Shown here piece by piece: positions 1-8,026 of a stretch of 52,066 bases of DNA. This DNA comes from Treponema sp. (lineage in GTDB: Bacteria; Spirochaetota; Spirochaetia; Treponematales; Breznakiellaceae): NCBI GenBank assembly GCA_009777535.1, contig WRLP01000020.1:1-52066 (forward strand), given 5' to 3'. The notes under the pieces were generated by a model that saw only the letters and a list, made by a program, of their open reading frames with translations, was not told the DNA's origin and ran no database searches. Position numbers and translations under genes: made by a program. Numbering within the stretch: the first letter of the stretch is position 1; every line of letters starts with the position of its first letter.

Positions 1-126
1 AGCGGTGAAACAAGCCGTGTATTTATACAACACTCGGCGCCCGCATAAGTCGCTTGATTATGAAACACCGGAAAAAATGCACAGGATTGCGGCTTAAAAT
101 GTGTCAACCTATTTTAGGACTTGACA
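1..126 (+). mobile_element. Right end of an IS3-family insertion sequence
   Basis: The last 31 codons of an IS3-type DDE transposase (2-97) are followed at 102-126 by TGTCAACCTATTTTAGGACT and five more bases ending in CA, as a right terminal inverted repeat of IS3 elements does. The left part of the element lies outside the window, so its completeness is unknown. The exact right border is inferred. Confidence 0.7.
2..97 (+). CDS. IS3-family transposase (OrfB/integrase core), C-terminal end only
   Basis: Reading from base 2 gives a 31-residue C terminus ending at TAA 95-97. It contains YNTRRPHKSLDYETPEKM, the very typical end of IS3/IS150-type integrase-core transposases (the tyrosine-asparagine and RPH-SL signature followed by a TP box). 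The catalytic DDE residues lie upstream, outside the window. The enzyme would carry out copy-out/paste-in transposition of its own element. It cannot be told from this fragment whether the gene is intact. Confidence 0.8.
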   Translation, partial: AVKQAVYLYNTRRPHKSLDYETPEKMHRIAA

Positions 127-153
127 AGAAAAATGATCTTGCTTTGTTTTTTC

Positions 154-237
154 GTGTTTTCATAAAACACTCCTTCTTTGCGCCCGCCAGGATCTGGCGG
201 ACAAGTTTAATATTTGATCCACAGCGCAACGCGCTGT
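154..237. repeat. Three perfect 7-3-7 palindromes between IS end and TA promoter
   Basis: Three different perfect inverted repeats, each a 7-bp arm with a 3-nt centre, lie in a row: GTGTTTT-CAT-AAAACAC (154-170), CCGCCAG-GAT-CTGGCGG (184-200) and ACAGCGC-AAC-GCGCTGT (221-237). They fill the gene-free stretch between the IS end and the promoter of the following pair. Their role is unknown; they could be RNA hairpins of a read-through transcript or protein binding sites. Confidence 0.6.
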
Positions 238-246
238 TGAATTTGC

Positions 247-275
247 TTGTTTTTCCCTCCTCATCGTGTTATATT
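247..275 (+). promoter_or_regulatory. Sigma-70-type promoter, start codon at predicted +1
   Basis: TTGTTT (247-252), a 17-nt spacer, then TATATT (270-275). Only six bases separate the -10 box from the ATG at 282, so the predicted transcription start is at or next to the start codon. Confidence 0.5.
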
Positions 276-281
276 TCCTGT

Positions 282-530
282 ATGGAACCTGAATTTATCT
301 TTGTTCCTTCGGTGTTCAAACACGGCGTTACGAAAGAAGATATTCACCATGCCTACAAAACTAAAATCTATGATGGCCCGCTTCGGGATTATGTCAGCAA
401 ACACGGTTTTGTTGGATTTAATCGGGCAGGAAATCCGATTGAAGTTTTTTATAACCCCATTGACGATGATATCGTAAAAGTTTTTCATGCTATGGGCTGC
501 CGAGATGGCACAATCGATCAATTGAGATAG
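282..530 (+). CDS. Small putative toxin of a TA pair (82 aa)
   Basis: A small soluble protein of 82 residues. The N-terminal half has an HGVTKEDI-HAYKT block and the C-terminal half a strand-rich GFNRAG-PIEVFYNPIDDDIVKVFHAM block. This layout resembles BrnT/RelE-like or DUF4258-like mRNA interferase folds, but I do not place it firmly in a named family. The start at 282 is chosen because a promoter lies just before it and because the long upstream extension of the frame runs through the IS end. There is no Shine-Dalgarno sequence. The next gene begins 9 nt later and looks like its antitoxin. The toxin role is inference from size and pairing. Confidence 0.55.
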   Translation: MEPEFIFVPSVFKHGVTKEDIHHAYKTKIYDGPLRDYVSKHGFVGFNRAGNPIEVFYNPIDDDIVKVFHAMGCRDGTIDQLR

Positions 531-539
531 GAGAAAATT

Positions 540-779
540 ATGAACTATACTGACATGACTGATGAAGAGTATGACGCTCTTGACGAAGAATTGACTCGTA
601 CCGTCCCCAGACTTGGGCAAAACGGCACAGGCTATCTTAGTCTGCGGGAAATGTACCATTTCGGCTTTTCTAATGTAACAGTCAATTACCTGCTTACAAA
701 AGCAAAAGCGATGAACAAAAGCCCTGTTCAACTTATTAATGATCTTGTAAACAAAGAGCTTGTCACCGCAGTTAATTAA
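540..779 (+). CDS. Putative antitoxin partner (79 aa)
   Basis: Acidic N terminus (MTDEEYDALDEELTRTVP) followed by a C-terminal segment of about 35 residues that looks like a ribbon-helix-helix or other small DNA-binding unit (strand YLSLREM, then two helices ending in LINDLVNKEL). The ribosome binding site is GGAG just after the stop of the upstream gene, so the two are translated as a pair. An acidic part to cover a basic toxin plus a small DNA-binding part is the usual antitoxin plan, and it would repress the promoter at 247-275. The family was not recognised; the role is inferred. Confidence 0.5.
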   Translation: MNYTDMTDEEYDALDEELTRTVPRLGQNGTGYLSLREMYHFGFSNVTVNYLLTKAKAMNKSPVQLINDLVNKELVTAVN

Positions 780-867
780 TCTCATTTTTTTCATTGCCAG
801 CCCTGCATTACGGTTCCCGCCTCATCAGTTGAGCTTTCCTGGTTTCGCTAACATATTCCTCACTTTT

Positions 868-896
868 CGGCGCCCGGACGCAATTCCTGGGCGCCG
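868..896 (-). terminator. GC-rich hairpin after the large lipoprotein gene
   Basis: CGGCGCCC (868-875) and GGGCGCCG (889-896) form a perfect 8-bp stem just past the stop codon of the minus-strand gene ending at 904. There is no U-tract on that strand, so it is a 3'-end hairpin that may protect the mRNA or act with a factor rather than a classical intrinsic terminator. Confidence 0.35.
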
Positions 897-903
897 GTGT
901 TCG

Positions 904-3900
904 CTATCTTAAAATACCATCGTTGTCTATATAACGCGGGCTGATGGCTTGTGTGGCTATGGGGCTTTCGGTAATAAAGTTCCCCCGTGTAACTCGCCCG
1001 ACAGTAGTTACAATCACGCCGGGGCCGACCAGCACAGCTTTTCCTAACCAGTAATTGATCACATTATCCATTACACTGTTGACTCCATACAGGTTGAGGC
1101 CTGACACGGTTCCTGTCCAACCTGAGTTTACGGTCAACGGCTTCTGGACAGTAGCAGAACCGGCAGATAAAGTGAGGACTCCCAATGCGGCAGTTCCTGA
1201 CACGGTAATACTATTGATAGCACTTGTTACATAAACATCACCGGGCACAGGGCTGGTATTTCCCACCATAGTTGTATTTCCCGTTATGCTGCCGCCATTC
1301 AGAGTAATGGTTGTGCCTCCTCCTGTCGCGTACAATCCAGCTCCGACAGCATTTATAGCATTTGTAGTATTATTTGCAGTGGTATTGTTTCCGGTAATTG
1401 ATCCGCCCTCCATGGTAAAACTGCTGCCCCCGTTGACAGAAACTGCAGCCTGGTTGCTGGACATATTTGAAGAAGAAGTATTCCCCGTAATTTTTGAGCC
1501 CGGAAGCATGGTAAATGCAGCGGCATTTTGTACAAGCACAAGGCTAAAGTCGTTATTGTTATTCCCCATCAGGGTGATGTTGTTGCCCAGGGTCAGTGCA
1601 ATCTCTGTATAAGTTCCCTCTCCCACGATAAATATGTTCCTTGCTTGACCCGCCGGCAACGATATTTGCCTTTCAGTACCCAGGCCTATGACAGTGAGTT
1701 TAACGCCTGTTCTATTGAGCCTTCGGTCGATTGGCCTACTTTGGAAAGTACTTAGAAGGGAAACATCGTCGTCAATAAGCAGAGTGTATTCCGTAGCATT
1801 GGCGTTGATGTAGGCAAGAGACCTGTCAACGATTGTAGTGCCTACGTATGTACCGGTATAACTGGAAACGTCAATTGGAGCATGTGTTGTAAGTAAAGAA
1901 GCGGGAGCGCCCAAATACAGACCTTCCTGTGAGGGGAGCCCGCTTGAACCGGATGAGTAGTAAATGGTTACCGATCCTGGCGAACCGGTGATGTTGTATC
2001 CTTCCTTTGTAACCGTTGCACTCAACGTGCCACCGGCGCTAAAGCCGCTGATAGGCAGGGTGTATGTTTGGGTTGAATCTGGGCTTATGTTTGAAACTGT
2101 GCCTGAAACCGGGCCGAGCAGTGTTCCCTTACTCATGCCGCTTACACCGCTCAGGGCGATGTCATCGGCGTCCAAACCGGTGATTGCCGCGCTAAAGGTC
2201 AGGGTCAGTATTGTTGTGGTGGTCCCTGAACTTCCGTTGGCGCTTACGCTGTTAAAATTAACGGCGGGTACATACGCCGGAGCTTCGATTTTAAGCGGCG
2301 CGCTGATATTGCCTGCTGAATCTTCGACGACCACATAAATGTCCCATGGCCCTGCCGTAAGCGTTACCGGTTTACTGTTGGGTCCAACAACGACAGCGCT
2401 GAGTGATGTACCGGTACTTTTGACCGCAGCGCCTGCGGGCGCGGGATCTCCGCTTGCCAGCCGAACGTAGTATGCAGTTCCCGCTTCATCGGTGCTAAAA
2501 GTTATGGTTGCCGCAGTATTGCTTGTGCGGTTTATACTGCCTGCCGAAAGTGAGGGCGCAGTGGTGTCAGAATCAAAGGCCTCCGCTTCAATTTTAAGCG
2601 GCGCGCTGATATTAGTTGCCGCGTCTTCAACCACGATGTAGATATCCCGGTCCCCTGCCGTCAGGGTTATCGTTTTGCCGGTATTGGGGCCGGCTATAGC
2701 GGCGCCGAGAGATGTTCCCGCCCGCACTACGGCACTTGTAGGAGCACCCGCTCCGCTTGCCAATTCAACATAATACGCTGTTCCCGCTTCATCGGTGATA
2801 AAGCTGATGGTCGCCGCCGTGTCGCTGGTGCGGTTTACGCTGCCACCGGAAAGCACAGGCGGAGTGATGTCAGGAGGAACATAGGCCGCCGCAGGAATTG
2901 TCAGCACGGCGCTGATGTTGCCTGCCGCGTCTTCAACGACAACATAAATATTAACTGCCCCCGCTATCAGAATTACCGCCTTGGTGTTGGGGCCGAGCGC
3001 GGCGGCGCCGGTTGATGTACCGGTATTTTTGACCACAGTATTTGCGGGCGCAGCCGCTGTGCTTGCCAAAACAAGGTAATACGCTGTGCCTGCTTCATCG
3101 GTGGTGAATTCTATGGTTGCCGCTGTATCGCTGGTGCGGTCGACGCTGCCGCCGGAAAGCACAGGCGGAATGATGTCAGGAGGAACATAGGCCGCCGCTT
3201 CAATTTTAAGCGGGACGCTGATGTTGTTTGCCGCATCTTCGACAACAACGTAAATATCCCTTGCTCCTTCTGTAAGTGTTACGGGCTTCCCGGTGTTGGC
3301 GCCAAGCGCGGCAGCACCGAGTGAATTATTAGCCGCTTTTACCTCCGCACCAGTGGGTGCTGTTGCTCCGCTTGATATTTGAACGTAGTATGCAGTGCCC
3401 GCTTCGTCGGTACTGTAGTTAATGGTTGCGGCAGTATTGCTTGTGCGGTTTACGCTGCCGGCAGAAAGCACAGGCGCAGTGGTATCCAGTACATACGCCG
3501 CCGCTTCGATTTTAAGCGGCGCGCTGACATTGCCTGCCGCATCTTCGACAACTACATAAATATCCCTTGCGCCTGATGTAAGCGTAACGGCAATGCCGAT
3601 ATTCGCTTCAGAAGTGACAGCGCCGAGATTATTATCTACAGCTTTGACCGCATCACTTGTCGGCGCTGACTCTCCGCTTGGCACTTGAACGTAATATGCT
3701 GTTCCGGCTTTGCTGCTGATAAAGTTGATTGTAGCCGCCGTATCGCTGGTACGGTTTACGCTGCCGAGAGAAAGCTCCGGCACAGTGTCGTCATACTCAT
3801 CTGCATAAATATAGAGCGGATAGCTGATGTTGCCGGATGAGTCCTCAACTACGATAGAAATTTCCCAGGCCCCGGTTGTAAGCGTTACCGTCCTGGTGTT

Positions 3901-5193
3901 GGCGCCAACAGTAACAGGGCCGAGTGATGTTCCGGCCCGGACCTCATCTATCGTAGGCCAGTAGTCTTCGCTGGGTTCCGTAACAAGACAATATGCCGTG
4001 CCTGCTTCGTCGCTGGTAAAGCTGATGGTTGCAGCGGTATGGCTTGTGCGGGTCACGTCGCCATCTGAAAGCTCAGGCGGAGTCAAGTCGCCTTCAAAGC
4101 CCAATTTAATGAACGGGCCGCCTGTTCCATCATCAAAACCAGGACCAAAACCAACCATGATGGCGCCCTTGCTGGTGTGGAGATATACAAAGAACATAAC
4201 CTCCTCTCCCAGAGTAACGGTTAAATCGCTGCCATCGGACTTTAGAAACTCATACAAGCCGCTATTGGCGCTGAGCTCTCCGGTAATTTTATAACCGGTA
4301 TGATAAGAGCTGATGTGGCCCGTTACCGGCGACCAGTCAAGGCCGCTCATGGAGAATCCCCCGCCCTCATCACCGCTAAAAACCAAACTGTCGGCGCTTA
4401 AGACTATCTGATCAAACCAGTCTTCATCAAAATTCCATTTCCATGTGCCATAGTAGTTGGCATCGCCATCATCGCCGGGATCAAACGCCGCCACCGTAAT
4501 TAAGAGCACGGCGCTGATATTGCCTGCTGCATCCTCGACGACAAGGTAAATATCACTTGCAGCTGCTGTAACAGTTACTGCTTTTCCGGTATTCGCACCT
4601 ACCGTAACAGCCCCGAGTGAAGTTCCCTCTCTTACTGCAGTGTTTGCAGGCGCTTCCGCTCCGCTTGACAGGACAAGATAGTAAGCCGTGCCTGCCTCAT
4701 CAGTGCTAAAGTCTATTGTCGCCGCTGTGTCGCTGGTGCGGTTTACGCTGCCGCCGGAAAGCACTGGCGCTTTGGTATCATCCGGATCAAAAGCATCAGC
4801 TTCAATTTTTAGTGGTGCGCTGATATTGCCTGCCGCGTCCTCGACGACAAGGTAAATATCACTTGCAGCTGCTGTAACAGTTACTGCTTTTCCGGTATTC
4901 GCACCTACCGTAACAGCCCCGAGTGAAGTTCCTTCTATCACGTCTTCACTTACAGGCGCCTCCGCCCCGTTTGCAAGGACAAGATAGTACGCTGTTCCAG
5001 CTTCATCGGTTGTAAAGCTAATCACCGCCGTTGTCTCACCTGTACGGACTAAGGTGCCGCCGGAAAGCACCGGCGCAGTTACATCGGCGCCCCCGCCTCC
5101 GCCTCCGCCGGTAGGACTCTCACAAGAGAAAAAATAAAAGAGAAGAGAGAAAAGAGAGAGGAAGAAGAAGGTTCCTGCTTTACCTGGTTTCAT
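904..5193 (-). CDS. Giant surface lipoprotein with eight Ig-like repeats and a beta-helix end
   Basis: 1429 aa. A signal peptide ends in the lipobox LFYFFSC (Cys about residue 24), followed by a glycine-rich linker, so the protein should be lipidated and exported. Eight repeats of about 95 residues follow, each opening with a version of APVLSGGSVNRTSDTAATI and carrying TDEAGTAYY and IYVVVEDAAGNIS. A unique block of roughly 150 residues with many aromatics splits repeats 2 and 3. After the repeats comes a bacterial Ig-like segment and then a right-handed beta-helix-like region with GGSITGN motifs. The start has AAGGAG at good spacing. It probably acts as a surface adhesin or stalk; the ligand is unknown. 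The gene stands alone, with a GC hairpin at its 3' end. Repeats 1 and 2 are nearly identical in DNA, so length may vary by recombination. Confidence 0.8.
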   Translation of the reverse strand: MKPGKAGTFFFLSLFSLLFYFFSCESPTGGGGGGGADVTAPVLSGGTLVRTGETTAVISFTTDEAGTAYYLVLANGAEAPVSEDVIEGTSLGAVTVGANTGKAVTVTAAASDIYLVVEDAAGNISAPLKIEADAFDPDDTKAPVLSGGSVNRTSDTAATIDFSTDEAGTAYYLVLSSGAEAPANTAVREGTSLGAVTVGANTGKAVTVTAAASDIYLVVEDAAGNISAVLLITVAAFDPGDDGDANYYGTWKWNFDEDWFDQIVLSADSLVFSGDEGGGFSMSGLDWSPVTGHISSYHTGYKITGELSANSGLYEFLKSDGSDLTVTLGEEVMFFVYLHTSKGAIMVGFGPGFDDGTGGPFIKLGFEGDLTPPELSDGDVTRTSHTAATISFTSDEAGTAYCLVTEPSEDYWPTIDEVRAGTSLGPVTVGANTRTVTLTTGAWEISIVVEDSSGNISYPLYIYADEYDDTVPELSLGSVNRTSDTAATINFISSKAGTAYYVQVPSGESAPTSDAVKAVDNNLGAVTSEANIGIAVTLTSGARDIYVVVEDAAGNVSAPLKIEAAAYVLDTTAPVLSAGSVNRTSNTAATINYSTDEAGTAYYVQISSGATAPTGAEVKAANNSLGAAALGANTGKPVTLTEGARDIYVVVEDAANNISVPLKIEAAAYVPPDIIPPVLSGGSVDRTSDTAATIEFTTDEAGTAYYLVLASTAAAPANTVVKNTGTSTGAAALGPNTKAVILIAGAVNIYVVVEDAAGNISAVLTIPAAAYVPPDITPPVLSGGSVNRTSDTAATISFITDEAGTAYYVELASGAGAPTSAVVRAGTSLGAAIAGPNTGKTITLTAGDRDIYIVVEDAATNISAPLKIEAEAFDSDTTAPSLSAGSINRTSNTAATITFSTDEAGTAYYVRLASGDPAPAGAAVKSTGTSLSAVVVGPNSKPVTLTAGPWDIYVVVEDSAGNISAPLKIEAPAYVPAVNFNSVSANGSSGTTTTILTLTFSAAITGLDADDIALSGVSGMSKGTLLGPVSGTVSNISPDSTQTYTLPISGFSAGGTLSATVTKEGYNITGSPGSVTIYYSSGSSGLPSQEGLYLGAPASLLTTHAPIDVSSYTGTYVGTTIVDRSLAYINANATEYTLLIDDDVSLLSTFQSRPIDRRLNRTGVKLTVIGLGTERQISLPAGQARNIFIVGEGTYTEIALTLGNNITLMGNNNNDFSLVLVQNAAAFTMLPGSKITGNTSSSNMSSNQAAVSVNGGSSFTMEGGSITGNNTTANNTTNAINAVGAGLYATGGGTTITLNGGSITGNTTMVGNTSPVPGDVYVTSAINSITVSGTAALGVLTLSAGSATVQKPLTVNSGWTGTVSGLNLYGVNSVMDNVINYWLGKAVLVGPGVIVTTVGRVTRGNFITESPIATQAISPRYIDNDGILR
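4511..4932 (-). repeat. Near-identical 116-bp direct duplication inside the repeat lipoprotein
   Basis: 4511-4626 and 4817-4932 match over 116 bp with only two differences, 306 bp apart (one protein repeat). The other repeats of the gene have drifted much further, so this copy is recent. Confidence 0.8.
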
Positions 5194-5300
5194 TGATTTA
5201 CTCCTTGTTTTAATCGTTATTAGCCTTAAATTTGCAAATTTACGAGCACATACGCCCGCATACGCCGAGATTATACATTGTTTATAGTTGAAAAAGACGA

Positions 5301-5322
5301 AACCTTAATAAGATTTAAGGTT
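5301..5322 (-). terminator. Hairpin of an older terminator, now detached from its gene
   Basis: AACCTTAA (5301-5308) and TTAAGGTT (5315-5322) form a perfect 8-bp stem with a 6-nt loop; on the minus strand TCGTCTTTTT follows. The right arm lies in the 35-bp repeat that also ends the regulator gene at 6260, but that second copy lacks the left arm. It therefore looks like the regulator's original terminator. Confidence 0.5.
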
Positions 5323-5341
5323 CAGAGGGGGTTTTTTTGTT
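5306..5341. repeat. Left copy of a 35-bp direct repeat flanking the MNT/HEPN pair
   Basis: Identical to 6251-6285 except for one extra G in a G-run (five against four). The sequence contains the last eight codons, stop and ten further bases of the regulator gene ending at 6260, so this is a detached 3' end of that gene. Confidence 0.85.
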
Positions 5342-5426
5342 ACGACAGGAGTTTTTTTTACCCTTGAGAAGGAAATATTAGAGATATATTGATAAAAAGG
5401 GCCAATGATTAGGAAATGATGAGATC

Positions 5427-5455
5427 TTGGCGTAGGATTAAAACCGGGATATAAT
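5427..5455 (+). promoter_or_regulatory. Strong promoter of the MNT/HEPN pair
   Basis: TTGGCG (5427-5432), exactly 17 nt, TATAAT (5450-5455). A GGGAG ribosome binding site (5461-5465) follows, 9 nt before the ATG at 5475. The promoter lies inside the cassette bounded by the direct repeats, so the pair carries its own expression signals. Confidence 0.75.
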
Positions 5456-5474
5456 GAACAGGGAGTAAAGAACG

Positions 5475-5825
5475 ATGAACACTGAACAGGCGATATTGAA
5501 TGACAACCCCGATTTAAGGCAAAACCTTGATGTTATCGCTAAAATAATCGCCGAAACTGTACCTGTGGAATCAATTTACCTTTTTGGCTCTTATGCCTAT
5601 GGAACGCCGAACAAGGATTCTGACCTGGATTTATATATTGTTTTTAAAGATGAATTGCCTATGCGGGAACTTGAAGCAATCACTGCTGTTAGTATGGCGA
5701 TTTATCCGGTAAAAAAGATGCCTATGGATATACTGGGACTAAAGCAAAACCGCTTTCATATCCGTAAAATGTACGCAACCCTTGAACGTAAAATAGTTAG
5801 AGAGGGAATTAAACTTTATGGATGA
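5475..5825 (+). CDS. MntA-like minimal nucleotidyltransferase (antitoxin)
   Basis: 116 aa. The nucleotidyltransferase signature GSYAYGTPNKDSDLD (residues about 36-50) fits the GSX10DXD pattern of MntA/MNT proteins, and MDIL near residue 87 supplies the third acidic position. Known members of this family AMPylate or otherwise modify the partner HEPN protein and so neutralise it. The gene overlaps the HEPN gene by 8 nt, as such pairs usually do. It has its own promoter and GGGAG site. The pair lies between 35-bp direct repeats, suggesting that it arrived as a unit. Substrate and activity are inferred from the family. Confidence 0.85.
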   Translation: MNTEQAILNDNPDLRQNLDVIAKIIAETVPVESIYLFGSYAYGTPNKDSDLDLYIVFKDELPMRELEAITAVSMAIYPVKKMPMDILGLKQNRFHIRKMYATLERKIVREGIKLYG

Positions 5826-6240
5826 ATATAAAGCAGAAATATTACAGCAATGGCTTGATAAAGCAAGTGATGATTTAAGGGCGGCAGAGTATCTTTCTAC
5901 AATGCGTCATCCAATGCCCGATGAAATAATCTGTTTTCATTGCCAGCAATCGGCAGAAAAATATTTGAAAGCGTTTATATTTTTACAGGATATTGAACCA
6001 GAAAAATCACATATTCTTGAAGACTTATTAACAATATGCCAGAAATATAATGCTGAATTTTCTACATTATTATCAAAAGCTATTTTGTTAACAAGATACG
6101 GTGTAATGCCCCGTTATCCAAATGATCTTGGGATTACCAATGAGCAAATGAAAACAGCCATCCAGTATGCAAAAGATGTGCAGGAATTTGTTTTACAGGT
6201 AATTAAAAATGAGCAGGAAGCAGATACCAATGAACAATGA
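5818..6240 (+). CDS. HEPN-domain protein, partner of the nucleotidyltransferase
   Basis: 140 aa, all-helical HEPN domain (PF05168 type). Visible marks are a WLDKASDDLRAAEYL first helix, CFHCQQSAEKYLKAF in the second helix and RYGVMPRYPND in the last part. The RX4-6H ribonuclease motif of HepT toxins is not present in a clear form, so this belongs to the branch with the RYP ending and its RNase activity is uncertain. Translation is coupled to the upstream gene through the 8-nt overlap. The stop codon is followed after about 10 nt by the right copy of the direct repeat. The likely role is the toxin or effector half of a two-gene module. Confidence 0.85.
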   Translation: MDEYKAEILQQWLDKASDDLRAAEYLSTMRHPMPDEIICFHCQQSAEKYLKAFIFLQDIEPEKSHILEDLLTICQKYNAEFSTLLSKAILLTRYGVMPRYPNDLGITNEQMKTAIQYAKDVQEFVLQVIKNEQEADTNEQ

Positions 6241-6250
6241 ACAAAGCAAG

Positions 6251-6285
6251 TAATAAGATTTAAGGTTCAGAGGGGTTTTTTTGTT
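6251..6285. repeat. Right copy of the 35-bp direct repeat flanking the MNT/HEPN pair
   Basis: Matches 5306-5341. It forms the 3' end of the regulator gene (last eight codons and stop) plus ten bases beyond it, so the gene stayed intact when the cassette came in. Confidence 0.85.
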
Positions 6286-8026
6286 CAATTGGTCCAAAAG
6301 TATAGCCTTGATTTCGCAAAACAGCTATTTCCCAGCCGGAGGGTTCGATTTTTTTTCGTAGATTTGAAATGGTTACCTGTAAGGTGTTTATATTTTTGCC
6401 CAATGGCTGTTTCCATACATTATCATAGATGGACTCTGCACCCATCACCGTTCCTTCGTTTTGCGCCAACAGGAGCAGACAGGCGAATTCTTTTTGCGTT
6501 AAAAACAGGTCGTTGTCTGCACCGTTATTTTCGATAAAGGCCCGTCCGGCAATGATGTCCAGTTTTAAGGATCCTCTTATGATTACCTTAAGCGATTTAT
6601 CTTCCCGTTGTCTTATAAGTTTTGCCAGCTGCGCTTTCTGGAGTTCAATGCGCTCTTCCAAAGATATTTTTTCATAAGCCAGAGTGCGTTCTTTTTGTTT
6701 TGCCTTGTCAAATTCTTTTATGGTAACGATGAACAAAGCAGCCCCCTGGCAGTAGGTTAAGAGCAGCATTGCAATTGAAGTCATATCATGGAGGGCAAAA
6801 TTGCCTATAATTCCGTAATAATTGTTATAATAGAAAAAGTCATTTATCGCTGCCAGACAGAAGACAGCAATGCCGGCAAGAAAAACGCAGTGTTCCAGTT
6901 CCAAGCGGAGCAATCTACGGATAGATACAAACACGAAACGGCTCGCTATGTAGAGTATAGCCAAAATATATGCCGCACCAATCCATTGCAGGGCATGGCT
7001 CATGAGTATTGTATCCATGAATAGAAATATAATGATAAAGACAGCGGAAACAGCATACAGGGCATAACGGAATTGCTTATGCAGTACCGGTCTGTCTTCC
7101 AGACAGCCCTGTCTGTCTTCCGGACAGACCTTAAACATGATGTTCAAAAGCGATACAAGGAGCGCGCCGGTAAGGGGGATTGCCAGATACTCAATACGAA
7201 ACTTTACATACCAGGACAGGGCTGGAAATATATACGTAAAGATTTTTTCTCCGGTAACTCCCGAGCGCAAAAACCACATTAAGCAGAACAGGGCAAAATA
7301 CAAATTGCCCTTAAAACTGCGCAGTAACAGGAACAGAAAGATAAACACAATAAAAAGCGAAAGAAAAGAGCCAAGCTTGATAGCTTCGATAAAGTTATTG
7401 GCCAGAAAAGGCTCATTTGTCCCTATACTTACATTCCACCAGTTATGACCGCCGCCATAACGGTGAACAAAATTCGATGCCTGCTGTATAAGTTCTATTA
7501 CGCCGCCGCCGTCCTCAGAATTCGATGCTTTTATGGTAAGATACACAGTGCCTGTATTGGGAACATTTGTTTCTTTTGTCTCGCCAGGGCTTCCCATCGA
7601 AAAAATAAAATCGCCGTTTGCATACATCTTATGGGAATGTTCCAGGCTCCGCCGGCGAAGAGCATAATATCCGTCATCCGGCACAAGGATTCGCATACGG
7701 CTTGTTGCAAACTGGGAAACGTTTTGTGGAGCGCCGATAAGGATTTCCCCCTCCCATGCGGCAAATTCAACCGGGTCCAGAAAAACATTCGGAATATATT
7801 CCACAAGGCCGTTTAACGAATAGATGACAGTATTTCCATCGCGGGAAATTAAATCACGCAAATCAAATACGCCGGTATCGCTGTATATCATTTCATGCTT
7901 TAATTCTTTATTGAGTGAATAGGTATAGATATACCAGGCGGTGATAATGGCAATCAAGAGGATAAAAACAGACAAGAAGTTAAACAGGGGCCGATTTTTC
8001 CCTTCCATGATTAGTAAAGATGCCAT
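6260..8026 (-). CDS. Membrane-bound one-component regulator: 7TMR-DISM sensor with winged-helix output
   Basis: 588 aa. A membrane anchor (about 15-36) is followed by a periplasmic domain (about 37-215) of the DISM jelly-roll type, a multi-spanning block (about 218-440) typical of 7TMR-DISM_7TM, a short coiled coil (445-485) and a C-terminal OmpR/PhoB-type winged helix (about 495-580; FLTQKEFACLLLLAQNEG, then VTISNLRKKI and a YTFGP end). There is no kinase, cyclase or receiver domain, so a periplasmic ligand probably acts on DNA binding directly, as in ToxR or CadC. Starts at 8026 or at the second Met (8008) are both possible; neither has a clear ribosome binding site. It overlaps the stop of the upstream barrel gene, so the two are coupled. 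Confidence 0.75.
   Translation of the reverse strand: MASLLIMEGKNRPLFNFLSVFILLIAIITAWYIYTYSLNKELKHEMIYSDTGVFDLRDLISRDGNTVIYSLNGLVEYIPNVFLDPVEFAAWEGEILIGAPQNVSQFATSRMRILVPDDGYYALRRRSLEHSHKMYANGDFIFSMGSPGETKETNVPNTGTVYLTIKASNSEDGGGVIELIQQASNFVHRYGGGHNWWNVSIGTNEPFLANNFIEAIKLGSFLSLFIVFIFLFLLLRSFKGNLYFALFCLMWFLRSGVTGEKIFTYIFPALSWYVKFRIEYLAIPLTGALLVSLLNIMFKVCPEDRQGCLEDRPVLHKQFRYALYAVSAVFIIIFLFMDTILMSHALQWIGAAYILAILYIASRFVFVSIRRLLRLELEHCVFLAGIAVFCLAAINDFFYYNNYYGIIGNFALHDMTSIAMLLLTYCQGAALFIVTIKEFDKAKQKERTLAYEKISLEERIELQKAQLAKLIRQREDKSLKVIIRGSLKLDIIAGRAFIENNGADNDLFLTQKEFACLLLLAQNEGTVMGAESIYDNVWKQPLGKNINTLQVTISNLRKKIEPSGWEIAVLRNQGYTFGPIEQKNPSEP

Noticed and set aside
54-281. Long N-terminal extension of the first small toxin frame
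   Set aside because: It runs through the transposase end, the IS inverted repeat and three palindromes, and a promoter lies between it and the ATG at 282.
868-896. Classical intrinsic terminator of the large lipoprotein
   Set aside because: The stem is strong but no T-run follows on the minus strand; kept only as a low-confidence 3'-end hairpin.
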